Origin: Bacillus sp. NEB1478
Lineage (GTDB): Bacteria > Bacillota > Bacilli > Bacillales > Fictibacillaceae
Assembly (NCBI RefSeq): GCF_031582965.1
Contig: NZ_CP134049.1
Location: forward strand, 1,736,001 to 1,800,000
Reading direction: 5' to 3'
DNA: 64,000 bases
Below, in pieces: positions 8,929 through 18,985 of this stretch. Position 1 is the first letter of the stretch. The number at the start of each line of letters is the position of its first letter. Under the pieces are notes generated by a model that saw only the letters and a list, made by a program, of their open reading frames with translations, had not been told where the DNA came from and made no database searches. The position numbers were made by a program, and so were the translations under genes.

Positions 8929-8977
8929 CAAGTATTAAAAGAAAATGGAGAAAAAATTACAGGAGGCTAGACTTCTC

Positions 8978-9841
8978 ATGAAAAGAAATTCAGCTTACAT
9001 AAGAGGAGCGTTTTTTGCAATCGCCCTTTGTTTTGGCTTTTTTGCTGGATTTGGGCAAAGCGCAGCACATGCGTTTTCAAACCAGGTCATTCAAAAAGGT
9101 GCAACGGGTGATGATGTTATAGAACTTCAATCACGTCTTCAGTATTTAGGATACTATACGGGAAATATTGATGGCGTATTTGGATGGAGAACATATTGGG
9201 CTTTACGAAACTTCCAATACGAGTTTGGTTTAGATATTGATGGTTTAGCAGGGACTACAGCTAAACAAAAGCTTGTTAAAGCATCTAAATATGACAAAGC
9301 TTGGGTGAATAAACAAATTCGTTCAGGCAAGAAATTTACTCATTATGGAGGAGTTTCTAAGAACAATCAAGTAAAGGGAGGAACTGCTAAAGGAGTTGCA
9401 CCTAAAGGAAAAACAGCTGTAAAAGGTAAAACTAAACAAGCTGCGCCGGCTCAAGTAAAACCTGCAAAAAACATACCAGATGGATATTCTCAAAATGATA
9501 TTAATCTAATGGCTAATGCTGTTTATGGTGAATCCAGAGGAGAACCGTATATCGGGCAAGTTGCAGTAGCTGCAGTTATTATTAATCGCGTAGAAAGTTC
9601 TGCTTTTCCTAATACTGTCTCTGGGGTAATATTTGAACCTGGTGCATTTACGGCTGTAGCGGATGGCCAAATTTATTTAACGCCTAATAATCAAGCAAAA
9701 AAAGCTGTAATGGATGCTTTAAATGGATGGGATCCAACAGGTGAAGCTATTTATTACTTTAACCCGGATACCGCAACATCAGGATGGATTTGGGGACGTC
9801 CTCAAATCAAGAAAATCGGAAAGCATATTTTTTGCAACTAA
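8978..9841 (+). CDS. sleB: Spore cortex-lytic enzyme SleB
   Basis: 287 aa. Residues 1-30 form a Sec signal peptide ending near AHA-F; residues about 38-95 are a peptidoglycan-binding domain (VIQKGATGDDVIELQSRLQ); a lysine-rich linker (125-170) leads to the hydrolase-2 domain (from NDINLMANAVYGESRG, catalytic Glu in YGES), ending GRPQIKKIGKHIFCN as in known SleB. It acts as a lytic transglycosylase on muramic-lactam cortex during germination. ATG 8978 is preferred over ATG 8945 because AGGAGG lies between them and the forespore-type promoter would start about 8935. It is followed 18 bp later by its partner ypeB. Confidence 0.93.
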   Translation: MKRNSAYIRGAFFAIALCFGFFAGFGQSAAHAFSNQVIQKGATGDDVIELQSRLQYLGYYTGNIDGVFGWRTYWALRNFQYEFGLDIDGLAGTTAKQKLVKASKYDKAWVNKQIRSGKKFTHYGGVSKNNQVKGGTAKGVAPKGKTAVKGKTKQAAPAQVKPAKNIPDGYSQNDINLMANAVYGESRGEPYIGQVAVAAVIINRVESSAFPNTVSGVIFEPGAFTAVADGQIYLTPNNQAKKAVMDALNGWDPTGEAIYYFNPDTATSGWIWGRPQIKKIGKHIFCN

Positions 9842-9859
9842 TAAAGGGGTGACATATAA

Positions 9860-11209
9860 ATGATACGCACAATCCTTATTGTACTTTTGTTCGTTGCTAT
9901 TGCAGGAACAGGCTATTGGGGTTATACAGAGCACCAAGAAAAAAATGCTATTCTTTTGCAGGCAGAAAATAACTATCAGCGGGCTTTTCATGATCTAAAC
10001 TTTCATGTGGATTCATTGCATGACAAAATCGGCGAAACTCTTGCCATGAACTCTAGAAGCCAGCTTTCTCCAGCACTTGCTCAAGTATGGAGACTCACTT
10101 CTGAAGCACATAATGATGTAGGGCAATTGCCGTTAGCATTACTTCCATTTAACAAAACAGAAGAATTTTTATCAAAAATGGGAGAGTTCAGTTATCGTAC
10201 AGCAGTACGTGACTTAGAAAAGAAGCCGTTAAGCGGCGAAGAACATAACAGGTTAAAAGAGCTGTATGCGAACGCAACGGAAATACAAAATGAACTGAGA
10301 AAAACTGAAGCTTTAGCTCAAAAGAACAATCTGCGCTGGATGGATGTCGAAATGGCTTTGGCAACGAATAAAACAGCTGAAGACAACACAATTATTGATG
10401 GATTCAAAACGGTTGATAAAACATCAGAAGGATATTCGGAGGCAAATTTTGGTCCTGAAGTATCCAATATGATGAAAATGAAAAATCGTAATTTTAATCA
10501 ACTAAAAGGAAAAGAGATAACGAAAGAAGATGCAAGAAATATTGCGATAAAATTCTTTGATTTGAAAAAGAACGTAAAGATTACAGTTGAGGAATCAGGT
10601 AAAAAAGCAAAATATGATGCTTATTCACTTACTTTGTATAATCCTGAAACTAAAGGAACTACCTATATGGATTTAACGAAAAAAGGCGGTTATCCATTAT
10701 GGGAATTATATGATCGGAAAGTAGGAAAACCTAAAATCTCATTAAACCAAGCTATGTTCCAAGCTCAAGACTTCCTGAAAAAACATATGGACAGCAAAAT
10801 GGTGGTTGTATCAAGTAATCAATATGATAATATTGCTGTATTTACTTATGCAAGGGAACAAGATGGAGTCCGGATCTATCCAGAAGTCGTAACTGTGAAA
10901 GTAGCTCTCGATAACGGGGATATCATGGGGTACGAGGGTACTGAATTTTTGTTGTCGCACCAAGATCGCCGCATTCCAGTATTTAAAATTTCAGAAAAAG
11001 AAGCTCGGACAAATTTAAATCCTAAGTTCCAAGTGAAGGAAGTCAGTAAAGCGCTAATTAGAAATGATATCAATGAAGAAGTATTTTGTTATGAATTCCT
11101 TGGTGTTCTCGGAAATGAAACTTATCAAGTTTTTATAAACTCAGAGAATGGCAATGAAGAAGAAGTGAAAAAATTAAAAGAAGCAGAGCCTTCTTATAAT
11201 GAAATTTAA
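9860..11209 (+). CDS. ypeB: Germination protein YpeB
   Basis: 449 aa. An N-terminal hydrophobic segment (about 4-20) anchors it; the rest is exposed, with a helical N-terminal half and PepSY-like repeats in the C-terminal half (from about 210). YpeB and SleB depend on each other for stability and localisation in the spore, and the pair is always adjacent. The ribosome binding site is AAGGGGTGA. It is read from the sleB promoter and ends at a strong terminator. Confidence 0.92.
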   Translation: MIRTILIVLLFVAIAGTGYWGYTEHQEKNAILLQAENNYQRAFHDLNFHVDSLHDKIGETLAMNSRSQLSPALAQVWRLTSEAHNDVGQLPLALLPFNKTEEFLSKMGEFSYRTAVRDLEKKPLSGEEHNRLKELYANATEIQNELRKTEALAQKNNLRWMDVEMALATNKTAEDNTIIDGFKTVDKTSEGYSEANFGPEVSNMMKMKNRNFNQLKGKEITKEDARNIAIKFFDLKKNVKITVEESGKKAKYDAYSLTLYNPETKGTTYMDLTKKGGYPLWELYDRKVGKPKISLNQAMFQAQDFLKKHMDSKMVVVSSNQYDNIAVFTYAREQDGVRIYPEVVTVKVALDNGDIMGYEGTEFLLSHQDRRIPVFKISEKEARTNLNPKFQVKEVSKALIRNDINEEVFCYEFLGVLGNETYQVFINSENGNEEEVKKLKEAEPSYNEI

Positions 11210-11221
11210 TGAAATGATGAA

Positions 11222-11262
11222 AGAGCAAAATTTTCTTAATGAAATTTTGCTTTTTCTTTTTT
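11222..11262 (+). terminator. Intrinsic terminator after ypeB
   Basis: Stem AGCAAAATTT / AAATTTTGCT then a T-rich tract. Confidence 0.85.
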
Positions 11263-11316
11263 TCCATTACTGTCATAATATAGGTGTCAGGTTAGAACGT
11301 ATATGGGGGAAGTTTT

Positions 11317-11976
11317 ATGTTGGCAATTGGAGAATCAATTTCTTTAGTACCGTTATTTTCAGATAAAAAAGATACATACAAATCAAAAATATACGAAATG
11401 AAAGATGATGTTTTATATATTGACTATCCCAGTAATGAGGCTACAAACAGAACGGAATACTTTTTTGATGGTACACAATTTAAGGTATCCTTTGTTGATA
11501 AAGAAAAAGTAGTTTATACATTCCGGACAGAACTATTAGGCCGAAAAATCGAGAAAATCCCTGTATTAATTATTACAGCACCAAAAAACGAAGACGTGCA
11601 TAAAGTTCAAAGAAGAGAATATGTCAGAGTTGAGACTATGGTGGATGTCTCAGTTGACATTATAGCTAATTCTGATCCGGCTTTTAATTCAGTAATTGTT
11701 GATATGAGTGCAGGCGGGATGCTCTTGTCATTGCCTATCGGGCACAAGGTAGCAAAGGGAGACGTGCTGGACTGTTTAGTAGTTCTTCCGATGCGTTCAG
11801 GGGAAAAAGTGTATTTAGACCTTGAATGCAGCGTTTTGCGAATTTTAGATGGGGATAATAATAGACAAAGGGCACCTTTGCAGTTTAATCAAATTACAGC
11901 ACGAGATAGGCAGCATATTATACGGTTTTGTTTTGAACAGCAGCTTCAAATGAAAAAAAAGGAAATGAAAATATAG
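11317..11976 (+). CDS. motI: PilZ-domain c-di-GMP receptor MotI/DgrA (YpfA)
   Basis: 219 aa with an N-terminal YcgR-like domain and a C-terminal PilZ domain. Both ligand motifs are intact: RxxxR in QRREYVRVE near 108 and DxSxxG in VDMSAGGM near 135, so c-di-GMP binding is expected. In B. subtilis this protein binds MotA and disengages the flagellar motor when c-di-GMP is high. It follows the sleB-ypeB terminator, so it has its own promoter. The partner ypfB follows. Confidence 0.88.
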   Translation: MLAIGESISLVPLFSDKKDTYKSKIYEMKDDVLYIDYPSNEATNRTEYFFDGTQFKVSFVDKEKVVYTFRTELLGRKIEKIPVLIITAPKNEDVHKVQRREYVRVETMVDVSVDIIANSDPAFNSVIVDMSAGGMLLSLPIGHKVAKGDVLDCLVVLPMRSGEKVYLDLECSVLRILDGDNNRQRAPLQFNQITARDRQHIIRFCFEQQLQMKKKEMKI

Positions 11977-12030
11977 CATAATTATCTTCTTTTTGGGAAA
12001 AATATTCCTTTAAAGAAGGTGACAATACAT

Positions 12031-12207
12031 ATGAAACGCGTAGAAAAATTACTAATTCAGCTGGCGATCGCTCATTTTTTTATATTAATGATCGCTCAAT
12101 TTTTATTGGAAATTCCGTCTTTTAAACTGGTTACTAATAAGAGTATCTATTATGAAGGAGTAATCAAAGACAAGAAAGAACCAACTTTGGAAACGATAGA
12201 CCACTGA
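12031..12207 (+). CDS. ypfB: Small membrane protein YpfB
   Basis: 58 aa, with one hydrophobic segment (about residues 8-26) and a short polar tail. ATG 12031 is placed 8 nt after AAGAAGGTGA. Position between motI and cmk and the length match ypfB of B. subtilis. Function unknown. Confidence 0.75.
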   Translation: MKRVEKLLIQLAIAHFFILMIAQFLLEIPSFKLVTNKSIYYEGVIKDKKEPTLETIDH

Positions 12208-12271
12208 GGAATAACTGTGGTAATATAGATATAGAATTAATCTGTTGATAAAAAACAGGTTAAGTACAGAG

Positions 12272-12304
12272 AAAAAGCAGGGAGCAATCTACCTGCTTTT
12301 ATTG
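12272..12304 (+). terminator. Intrinsic terminator between ypfB and cmk
   Basis: AAAAGCAGG / CCTGCTTTT stem with T-rich end. Confidence 0.75.
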
Positions 12305-12341
12305 CTATGTATGCATTGTAAAGGTACGGGTAGGAGGAAAC

Positions 12342-13016
12342 ATGAAAAAATTAATATCAATTGCCATCGATGGTCCAGCTGGAGCGGGAAAAAGTACGGT
12401 AGCTAAGCAAGTTGCAGAAAAGCTATCTTTTATTTATATCGACACTGGCGCTATGTATCGGGCATTAACGTATAAAGCCATTACTCTTGGAGCAGATTTG
12501 AATAATGGAGAAGCGCTTGAATCTGTCCTTAACGAAACCGAAATCGAACTAGTGAAAACAGAAGTTGGCCAGTCTGTAATTCTTGATGGAAATGATGTAT
12601 CGGAAGAAATAAGATCTAGAGAAGTTACAAATAATGTATCGTTTGTTGCTCGGCAAAGAGAAGTGCGTATTGAGATGGTAAAAAGGCAGCAAGTGCTTGC
12701 AGAATCAGGCGGGGTTGTCATGGATGGTCGTGATATCGGAACACATGTTATGCCTAATGCTGAACTTAAGATTTTTTTGATCGCTTCAGTTGAAGAACGT
12801 GCGAGAAGAAGATACGAGGAGATCAGTTTAAAAGGTATTTCAGCTGATTTTGAACAATTAAAAAGTGAAATCGCATTGAGGGATAAAAGAGATAGTGAGA
12901 GGGAAACAGCTCCCCTTAAAAAAGCAGAGGATGCCATTGAGCTCGACACAACAAGCATGAGTATTGATGAAGTTGTTCTAAGTATCCTTCATTATGCTAA
13001 AGAAAGGGCCATATAG
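12342..13016 (+). CDS. cmk: Cytidylate kinase
   Basis: 224 aa NMP kinase phosphorylating CMP and dCMP. The P-loop GPAGAGKST is at residues 11-19, [10 protein letters not shown] follows near 35, and [12 protein letters not shown] near 127 is the CMP-specific region. The start follows GGAGGAAAC. It is directly joined to plsC (stop and start adjacent) and then ypfD, the common cmk-plsC-rpsA arrangement of Bacillaceae. Confidence 0.93.
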   Translation: MKKLISIAIDGPAGAGKSTVAKQVAEKLSFIYIDTGAMYRALTYKAITLGADLNNGEALESVLNETEIELVKTEVGQSVILDGNDVSEEIRSREVTNNVSFVARQREVRIEMVKRQQVLAESGGVVMDGRDIGTHVMPNAELKIFLIASVEERARRRYEEISLKGISADFEQLKSEIALRDKRDSERETAPLKKAEDAIELDTTSMSIDEVVLSILHYAKERAI

Positions 13017-13598
13017 ATGAATCTTTATTCTTTTGGGAAATGGTTGTGTGGTACTTATTTTAAAGCGGTGTATAAGCCTGAAATTATTGGTGTTGAGAAC
13101 ATGCCTGAAACAGGCGGTATACTGCTTTGTGCCAACCACATCCATAACTTTGATCCCCCGCTTGTTGGGGTAGCATCTCCGCGTGATGTTCATTTTATGG
13201 CGAAGGCTGAAATATTTTCAATTCCAGTTTTAAAAAGTATTTTGCCAAGAGTTAACGCTTTTCCAGTTAAGAGGGGGATGAGTGATAAAACAGCTCTGAA
13301 AACTGGAATTCAGCTTTTAAAAAATGGAAAAGTTTTTGGCCTTTTTCCTGAAGGAACAAGAAGCAAGACTGGAGAAATTGGTGAAGGACTTGCAGGGGCA
13401 GGATTTTTTGCCCTGAAATCAGAAGCACATATAGTTCCATGTGCGATTGTTGGCCAGTATAAAAGAGGCAAAAAGTTAAAAGTCATTTTCGGTAAACCGA
13501 TCGATTTTACAGATTTACGAGAGCAAAAAGCTTCCGCAAAAGAAGCGACTCAGCTTATAATGGATCATATAGCTCAGTTGAAAAAGGAAAATGAATAA
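13017..13598 (+). CDS. plsC: 1-acyl-glycerol-3-phosphate acyltransferase
   Basis: 193 aa membrane-associated acyltransferase making phosphatidic acid. The catalytic Hx4D motif is NHIHNFDP near residue 40, and the substrate-binding FPEGTRS lies near 112. The ATG directly follows the cmk stop codon, so translation is probably coupled; only a weak GAAAGGG site is visible. In B. subtilis plsC is at another locus, but cmk-plsC-ypfD is frequent in relatives. Confidence 0.9.
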   Translation: MNLYSFGKWLCGTYFKAVYKPEIIGVENMPETGGILLCANHIHNFDPPLVGVASPRDVHFMAKAEIFSIPVLKSILPRVNAFPVKRGMSDKTALKTGIQLLKNGKVFGLFPEGTRSKTGEIGEGLAGAGFFALKSEAHIVPCAIVGQYKRGKKLKVIFGKPIDFTDLREQKASAKEATQLIMDHIAQLKKENE

Positions 13599-13667
13599 TT
13601 GCGTTTATGTTCTTTCATAGTGAAAGTTCAATAAATTACTTTTCTAATTTTTGAGGAGGGCACGATC

Positions 13668-14807
13668 ATGACAGACGAAATGAGCACAAGTTTAACAAAT
13701 GCTGCTATGGCCGAAGAAGGTGATATTGTCACTGGTACGGTACTAAAAGTAGAAGAAAAACATGCATTGGTTGATATCAACGCTAAACAAGACGCGTTTT
13801 TGCCAATTAATGAAGTCTCAAGCCTTTTTATCGAAAAGGTGAGTGATGTGTTAAATGAAGGAGATCAAATCACTGTTCGAGTTCTTTCCAATACAGAGGA
13901 CAAACTGCTCGTATCGAAAAAAGCAGTAGATAGCGAAAAATCAATGTCTGAATTACAGGAAAAATATGATGCAAAAGAAACTTTTGAAATCGCAGTTCAT
14001 GATGTTGTAAAAGGCGGACTAGTAGTTGATTTAGGAATCCGTGCATTCATTCCGGCTTCTATGGTCGAATCACACTTTGTTGAAGATTTTTCTGATTACA
14101 AAGGTAAAAAGCTTTCTGTTAAAATTGTTGAATTAGATCCTGAAAAAGGCCGTGTTATTCTTTCTCACCGAGCCGTTACGGAAGAGCAAGAAGCGGGCAG
14201 AAAACAGGAGATTCTAGATCGTTTATCTCCAGGTGAGATAATAGAAGGAAAAGTCCAAAGACTGACTGATTTCGGTGCTTTTGTAGACATTGGAGGCGTT
14301 GATGGATTAGTCCATGTTTCTCAGCTTTCACATAACCGTGTTGAGAGTCCTTCTGAAGTGTTAAGTGAAGGACAAACAGTAAGAGTTAAGGTTCTGTCAG
14401 TTGACCGCGATAATGACCGTATTTCCCTTTCAATTAAAGAAACACAGCCGGGACCATGGGAGGAAGCCAGTACTTCAATAAAAGCAGGAAGTGTTGTTGA
14501 AGGCACTGTAAAAAGACTCGTTTCATTTGGTGCGTTCGTAGAAGTGGCACCAGGAATCGAAGGACTTGTGCATATTTCTGAAATTGCAAACCGGCACATT
14601 GGCAATCCTGGTGAAGTTCTAAAAGACGGCCAAAAAGTCTCTGTGAAAGTACTTGAGGTTAACAGCCAAGAAAAGAGAATGAGCTTGAGCATGAAAGCCG
14701 TTCAAGACGAAAAAGATAAAGAAAATCTAAAGCAAAACTTGCCGAAAGAAGAGAAAGGCTTCTCGTTAGCCGAAATGATCGGTGATCAGCTTAAAGAATA
14801 TAAATAA
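13668..14807 (+). CDS. ypfD: S1-domain protein YpfD (RpsA-like)
   Basis: 379 aa with four S1 RNA-binding domains starting near residues 15, 103, 188 and 273 (the last two announced by [20 protein letters not shown] and the similar [20 protein letters not shown]). It is shorter than the six-domain ribosomal protein S1 of Gram-negatives, as usual for Firmicutes, where it is not a stable ribosome component. The ribosome binding site is GAGGAGGG. A terminator follows. The fni and seaA genes I would expect nearby in B. subtilis are not present between here and der. Confidence 0.9.
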   Translation: MTDEMSTSLTNAAMAEEGDIVTGTVLKVEEKHALVDINAKQDAFLPINEVSSLFIEKVSDVLNEGDQITVRVLSNTEDKLLVSKKAVDSEKSMSELQEKYDAKETFEIAVHDVVKGGLVVDLGIRAFIPASMVESHFVEDFSDYKGKKLSVKIVELDPEKGRVILSHRAVTEEQEAGRKQEILDRLSPGEIIEGKVQRLTDFGAFVDIGGVDGLVHVSQLSHNRVESPSEVLSEGQTVRVKVLSVDRDNDRISLSIKETQPGPWEEASTSIKAGSVVEGTVKRLVSFGAFVEVAPGIEGLVHISEIANRHIGNPGEVLKDGQKVSVKVLEVNSQEKRMSLSMKAVQDEKDKENLKQNLPKEEKGFSLAEMIGDQLKEYK

Positions 14808-14817
14808 GTTTTAAACA

Positions 14818-14849
14818 AACAGCTCTCGTCTTGATCGCGAGCTGTTTTT
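14818..14849 (+). terminator. Intrinsic terminator after ypfD
   Basis: AACAGCTC / GAGCTGTT stem and T5. Confidence 0.8.
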
Positions 14850-14889
14850 GTATTTTTATTTAGTTTTGTGAGAGCTTCCCGTTAAAAAA

Positions 14890-15000
14890 TGTTGATGGGA
14901 CGGAGGATGCTCATAACAAATCTCTAAGAAAAGCGAGCGTTAAGAAGCGGATATAAGGACACACCACCTTTTTATGGCACTAAAGTTTAGGGAAACAGCC
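14890..15000. repeat. Dispersed intergenic repeat, copy E (degenerate)
   Basis: Left side GTTGATGGGACGGAGGATGC resembles the GTTGATCGGAGTGCAAGGTGC of copy D, and the right end AAAGTTTAGGGAAACAGCC matches AAAGTTTACGAAAACAGCC of copy C (reverse complement). The middle is diverged. Assignment is by eye. Confidence 0.5.
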
Positions 15001-15055
15001 ATATAAAAGGTTAAGAGTAGCTGGAAAGTGGCATAATGCTACCGAGGTGAAAAAC

Positions 15056-15658
15056 ATGAATGAGGGTGTCCTTTTTTACTGGATAATGTGGATGGGTTGG
15101 GCTTTTTCTACCTTCTTAATGAAGAAGAGCCCTTTTAGATCAAAACTTTCTTTTTTTATTTTGCTTGGAATTATTTTATCTGGACATTCTGTATCCTTTT
15201 CACTAGGTAAAATAAATGCAGCGTTCCTTTTTATTTTATGTATGGGTTTTGTTTATGCTATCAGGAATCATAAGCGTCTAAGCAATTATTTAATCAGCAG
15301 TTTTGTCGTGGCAACTTCGTATGTTACTTTGCAGTTATTCGCTCTTTACGACCCGGTCAAACTGATCGTGAATAAGAAATATCTTTTGATTTTTATTTTA
15401 ATAATAGTACTTCTGCTCATATCTAAACGAAATAATGATACTCTTTTTATTTTTTTTATAGGGCTATTTATTGGTGACTTTTTATATCAGATGTTAATTT
15501 ATCAGCTTCAAGGATTCGTTGACATAGGTTCGGATTATGTGTTGGATCTACTCGTACTTAACTCTTCTGTTCTCATTACTATCCTCTCGTCACTTGATAT
15601 GCTGAAAAAAATGAAATCCCCTGCATATAAAAAGACAGGCTCTGCAAAACAAATTTAA
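15056..15658 (+). CDS. yphA: Polytopic membrane protein YphA
   Basis: 200 aa with six or so hydrophobic segments and a basic C-terminus. ATG 15056 is chosen because GAGGTGA lies 5 nt upstream. Length and place before der match yphA of B. subtilis. Function unknown. Confidence 0.75.
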   Translation: MNEGVLFYWIMWMGWAFSTFLMKKSPFRSKLSFFILLGIILSGHSVSFSLGKINAAFLFILCMGFVYAIRNHKRLSNYLISSFVVATSYVTLQLFALYDPVKLIVNKKYLLIFILIIVLLLISKRNNDTLFIFFIGLFIGDFLYQMLIYQLQGFVDIGSDYVLDLLVLNSSVLITILSSLDMLKKMKSPAYKKTGSAKQI

Positions 15659-15731
15659 AAGATTTTAAGTTGTCTGGAAAAGTGTTATTTGCTAAAATAA
15701 ATGGACTTGTCAATTTTTATAGTCTGAAAAA

Positions 15732-15740
15732 TGGTATGAT
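15732..15740 (+). promoter_or_regulatory. Candidate extended -10 promoter of der
   Basis: TGGTATGAT (TGn plus TATGAT). A TTGTCA lies 22 bp upstream, too far for a normal -35, so the extended -10 would carry the signal. Confidence 0.4.
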
Positions 15741-15797
15741 GTATATTTAATAGGAAAAAGATGATTGATCTGATCAGGAAAAAAGGGAAGTGTCAAC

Positions 15798-17111
15798 ATG
15801 ACTAAACCAGTTTTGGCAATAGTAGGAAGACCGAACGTTGGAAAGTCTACTATTTTTAACAGAATTGCGGGCGACCGTATTTCTATTGTAGAGGATATAC
15901 CAGGCGTAACACGTGATCGTATTTACAGTTCCGCTGAATGGCTGAATACAGAGTTCAATATGATCGATACGGGCGGAATTGAGATCAGCGATGCGCCATT
16001 TATGAGTCAGATGAAAGAGCAAGCAGAGCTAGCCATTCAAGAAGCAGATGTGATTTTGTTTTTAGTAGATGGTATGAATGGCATTACTGCCGCGGATGAA
16101 GAAGTAGCTAAAATGCTTTTTCGTTCGAAAAAGCCAGTTGTTCTAGGTGTAAATAAAATTGATAACCCTGAACGTAAAGAACTTTTATATGAATTCTATA
16201 GTTTAGGGATGGGCGAACCTGTAGGGGTATCAGGTACACATGGTATTGGACTGGGAGATTTGCTAGACCGAGTCGTCAGTCATTTTCCTGAACATGCCGA
16301 AGAGGAAAAAGACGAAGATACGATTTATTTCTCATTAATTGGAAGACCGAACGTAGGTAAATCTTCTATGGTGAACGCTATCTTAGGTAAAGACCGTGTA
16401 ATTGTAAGTGACATTGCCGGAACGACACGAGATGCGATCGATTCAAACTTTGAGCGTGAAGGCCAAAAGTATGTAATTATTGATACTGCAGGTATGCGTA
16501 AACGCGGAAAAGTATATGAGACTACAGAAAAGTACAGTGTAATGCGTGCGATGAGAGCAATTGAACGTTCAGACGTTGTTCTTATGGTAATAGACGCTGA
16601 AGAAGGCATTATTGAACAAGACAAAAAAGTAGCCGGTTTTGCTCATGAAGCAGGAAAAGCGGTTGTTATTGTTGTGAATAAATGGGATGCTGTTGAAAAA
16701 GATGACAAGACGATGCAGAAGTTTGAACAAAAAATTCGTGATCACTTCTTGTATTTGTCATACGCACCAATTGTCTTTGTTTCTGCATTGACGAAACAAC
16801 GTTTGCATCAGTTGTTCCCTGTAATTAACCAAGTTGCTGAAAATCACTCATTAAGAGTACAAACGAATGTGCTTAATGAAGTAATAATGGATGCAGTTGC
16901 CATGAACCCTGCACCGATGGATAATGGGAAACGTTTAAAAATTAACTATGCTACTCAAGTTGCATCAAAACCGCCGACATTTGTTATTTTTGTAAATGAC
17001 CCTGAACTGTTCCATTTTTCATACAAAAGATTTTTAGAGAATCGAATCCGTGAGACATTTGGTTTTATAGGAACACCGATTAAAATCTTCGCAAGAAAAA
17101 AGAATGATTAA
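15798..17111 (+). CDS. der: Ribosome assembly GTPase Der (EngA)
   Basis: 437 aa with two GTPase domains in tandem, each opening with GRPNVGKS (residues about 9 and 182), with DTGG and DTAG switch II motifs and NKxD motifs (NKID, NKWD), then a C-terminal KH-like domain. Essential for 50S subunit maturation. Length is normal. gpsA follows after a weak terminator, as in B. subtilis. Confidence 0.95.
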   Translation: MTKPVLAIVGRPNVGKSTIFNRIAGDRISIVEDIPGVTRDRIYSSAEWLNTEFNMIDTGGIEISDAPFMSQMKEQAELAIQEADVILFLVDGMNGITAADEEVAKMLFRSKKPVVLGVNKIDNPERKELLYEFYSLGMGEPVGVSGTHGIGLGDLLDRVVSHFPEHAEEEKDEDTIYFSLIGRPNVGKSSMVNAILGKDRVIVSDIAGTTRDAIDSNFEREGQKYVIIDTAGMRKRGKVYETTEKYSVMRAMRAIERSDVVLMVIDAEEGIIEQDKKVAGFAHEAGKAVVIVVNKWDAVEKDDKTMQKFEQKIRDHFLYLSYAPIVFVSALTKQRLHQLFPVINQVAENHSLRVQTNVLNEVIMDAVAMNPAPMDNGKRLKINYATQVASKPPTFVIFVNDPELFHFSYKRFLENRIRETFGFIGTPIKIFARKKND

Positions 17112-17146
17112 GAAGATTAGGGTGATTTTATATCATCCTCTTTTCT
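17112..17146 (+). terminator. Probable terminator after der
   Basis: Imperfect stem AGGGTGA / TCATCCT followed by CTTTTCTT; weaker than the others here. Confidence 0.5.
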
Positions 17147-17199
17147 TATTCGGCTTTATATGCAAATGGGAAAATTAAATCGTATGGAGTGTGACGTGT

Positions 17200-18225
17200 A
17201 TGGAGAAAGTTGCTGTATTAGGAGCAGGCAGCTGGGGAACAGCTCTTGCTATTGTATTAGCTGATAATGGCCATCATGTAAGTTTATGGGGACGAAGAGA
17301 AGAACAGGTGCAGGAGATAAATGAAGAGCATCGCAATGAAAGGTACTTGCCTGGCATCGGGATTCCCAAAAACATAGAAGCGACGGTAGATTTAAAAGAT
17401 TGTGTGCAAGATGCAGATACCCTAGTTCTTGTAACACCCACAAAAGCGATGCGTGATGTACTAGGGCCGCTTAAATCACTGCTGACTCGTCCAGTTACGA
17501 TCGTACATGCAAGCAAAGGGATTGAACCGGGTACATATAAAAGAATTTCTGAAATTATAGAAGAAGAAATTCCTGATGATTTTCTTAAGGCTGTTGTAGT
17601 TCTTTCTGGACCAAGCCATGCAGAAGAAGTATCTTTGAGACAGCCGACGACAGTAACAGTTTCTTCAAAAAATAATGAAGTAGCAGAAAAGGTTCAAGAT
17701 TTATTTATCAATCAAAATTTCCGTGTATATACAAATCCCGATGTTGTAGGTGTCGAACTTGGTGGCGCACTAAAGAATATTATTGCTTTAGGTGCTGGTC
17801 TCTCTGATGGTTTAGGATATGGAGATAATGCAAAAGCCGCGTTGATTACAAGGGGACTTGCTGAAATTGCCCGTTTAGGTACTCATATGGGAGCGAATCC
17901 TCTCACGTTTTCTGGTCTTACAGGTATTGGTGACTTAATCGTTACTTGTACAAGTGTACATAGCCGGAATTGGCGTGCAGGAAATATGCTCGGCAAAGGT
18001 ATGGATTTAGATGATGTTCTATCTAAAATGGGAATGGTTGTTGAAGGCGTCAGAACAACTCAAGCAGCTTATGAATTAAGTAAAAGAGAAAAAGTAGAAA
18101 TGCCGATTACTGCCGTGCTATTTGATGTTTTATTTAATAATAAAGGTGCAAAGCAAGCGGTAGATGAACTGATGCAGCGAACACGTACTCATGAAGTAGA
18201 AGATGTATCCTCTTTAAAGAGCTGA
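17200..18225 (+). CDS. gpsA: NAD(P)-dependent glycerol-3-phosphate dehydrogenase
   Basis: 341 aa, making sn-glycerol 3-phosphate from dihydroxyacetone phosphate for phospholipid synthesis. N-terminal [10 protein letters not shown] nucleotide-binding motif, SGPSHAEEV near 140, and the catalytic lysine region [16 protein letters not shown] near 185. ATG 17200 follows GGAGTGTGA. A terminator lies just after the stop. Together with plsC and ypfD neighbours this region serves membrane and ribosome synthesis. Confidence 0.95.
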   Translation: MEKVAVLGAGSWGTALAIVLADNGHHVSLWGRREEQVQEINEEHRNERYLPGIGIPKNIEATVDLKDCVQDADTLVLVTPTKAMRDVLGPLKSLLTRPVTIVHASKGIEPGTYKRISEIIEEEIPDDFLKAVVVLSGPSHAEEVSLRQPTTVTVSSKNNEVAEKVQDLFINQNFRVYTNPDVVGVELGGALKNIIALGAGLSDGLGYGDNAKAALITRGLAEIARLGTHMGANPLTFSGLTGIGDLIVTCTSVHSRNWRAGNMLGKGMDLDDVLSKMGMVVEGVRTTQAAYELSKREKVEMPITAVLFDVLFNNKGAKQAVDELMQRTRTHEVEDVSSLKS

Positions 18226-18242
18226 CACACATGCATCATGAT

Positions 18243-18287
18243 AGGCGAATGTCTAAAAATATTAGGCAATCGCCTTTTTTTCTTTTC
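18243..18287 (+). terminator. Intrinsic terminator after gpsA
   Basis: AGGCGA / TCGCCT outer stem with inner pairing, then a T7 run. The sigma-K-like promoter of spoVIF begins at its end. Confidence 0.7.
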
Positions 18288-18314
18288 ACGCTTCTTTTTT
18301 TCTTGCATACGATA
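18287..18314 (+). promoter_or_regulatory. Candidate sigma-K promoter of spoVIF
   Basis: CACG, 15 bp spacer, CATACGATA, which fits the mother-cell sigma-K pattern MACM-N15-17-CATANNNTA. Predicted start about 18322. Confidence 0.5.
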
Positions 18315-18347
18315 GGGATGAAAAGGAAGCGGGAGGAGGACTTTCAA

Positions 18348-18614
18348 TTGGAACGCGAACAGCAGTTTTTTGACAAAATCGAAAAGAAAACAAGTGTGAA
18401 AAAAGATGATATTTTCAAACTTGCACAATCCGTAAGCGGGTACAATCTGCGTGATGAAAGAATGATTCGAATGCTGATATCCCAAGTATCTTCTATGGCT
18501 GGAGTGGCTGTCACTAAACAAAAGGAAGATCAAATCGTGCAGGCGGTGCTTAATAATAATATCCCTTTGGATATGGCTACGCTATCAAAAATGTTCGAAA
18601 ATGGGAATAAATAA
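18348..18614 (+). CDS. spoVIF: Stage VI sporulation protein F (spore coat assembly)
   Basis: 88 aa. The sequence FFDKIEKKTSVKKDDIFKLA and the following helices match the SpoVIF/YjcC family, needed for late coat assembly. The reading frame is open further upstream, but TTG 18348 is chosen: GGAGGAGGA lies 7 nt before it, the product then has the family length of just under 90 aa, and the sigma-K-like promoter would start near 18322. B. subtilis has spoVIF at another locus; here it sits between gpsA and spoIVA. Confidence 0.8.
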   Translation: MEREQQFFDKIEKKTSVKKDDIFKLAQSVSGYNLRDERMIRMLISQVSSMAGVAVTKQKEDQIVQAVLNNNIPLDMATLSKMFENGNK

Positions 18615-18690
18615 TTAAATGCGAACTGTTAGTTAAAGGGTCCGTCTATTCATTTTGATGTTGAACAAAATAAGTGGGAAGTATTTAGTC

Positions 18691-18719
18691 AAACACCTGG
18701 GCATTCCAGGTGTTTTTTT
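18691..18719 (+). terminator. Intrinsic terminator after spoVIF
   Basis: AAACACCTGG / CCAGGTGTTT stem and T7. Confidence 0.85.
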
Positions 18720-18737
18720 GTTTTTAAAAGGAGTGGC

Positions 18738-18908
18738 AAAAAAAGCAACGGCCGCATTAATAGGGTATTCATTTTCTTCGTGCGATGTATCGCGGTCGTT
18801 GCTTTCCTTGTCCTACGGGACAGGCTCACCGTCTGCCCCACGGAAAGCGAGCAACATGGAACGGAAATCAACTACATTCAAAAGCAACGATGAATTCGAA
18901 AACAGCCA
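18738..18908. repeat. Dispersed intergenic repeat, copy B
   Basis: Same orientation as copy A. Shares CATTTTCTTCGTGCGATGT exactly with A (18770-18788) and the right-hand block CATGGAACGGAAATCAACTA ending in AAAACAGCC. The central GACAGGCTCACCGTCTGCCC corresponds to the GGCTCACCGCC core of copies A and C. A short open frame crosses it but has no ribosome binding site. Confidence 0.75.
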
Positions 18909-18985
18909 TATTTTTTAGTCCATAAAAAGTAAAGGAAATGAACAGGATTATGCTATAATGTACGCTGTGGATAAGGAGGATACAT

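Noticed and set aside
12434..12958. 174-codon open frame on the minus strand
   Set aside because: Fully antisense to cmk, serine/leucine-rich translation, no ribosome binding site; a shadow of the real gene.
14321..14692. 123-codon open frame on the minus strand
   Set aside because: Antisense to the S1 domains of ypfD, low-complexity serine/threonine composition.
18655..18918. 87-codon open frame on the plus strand
   Set aside because: Lies across the spoVIF terminator and repeat copy B; no ribosome binding site.
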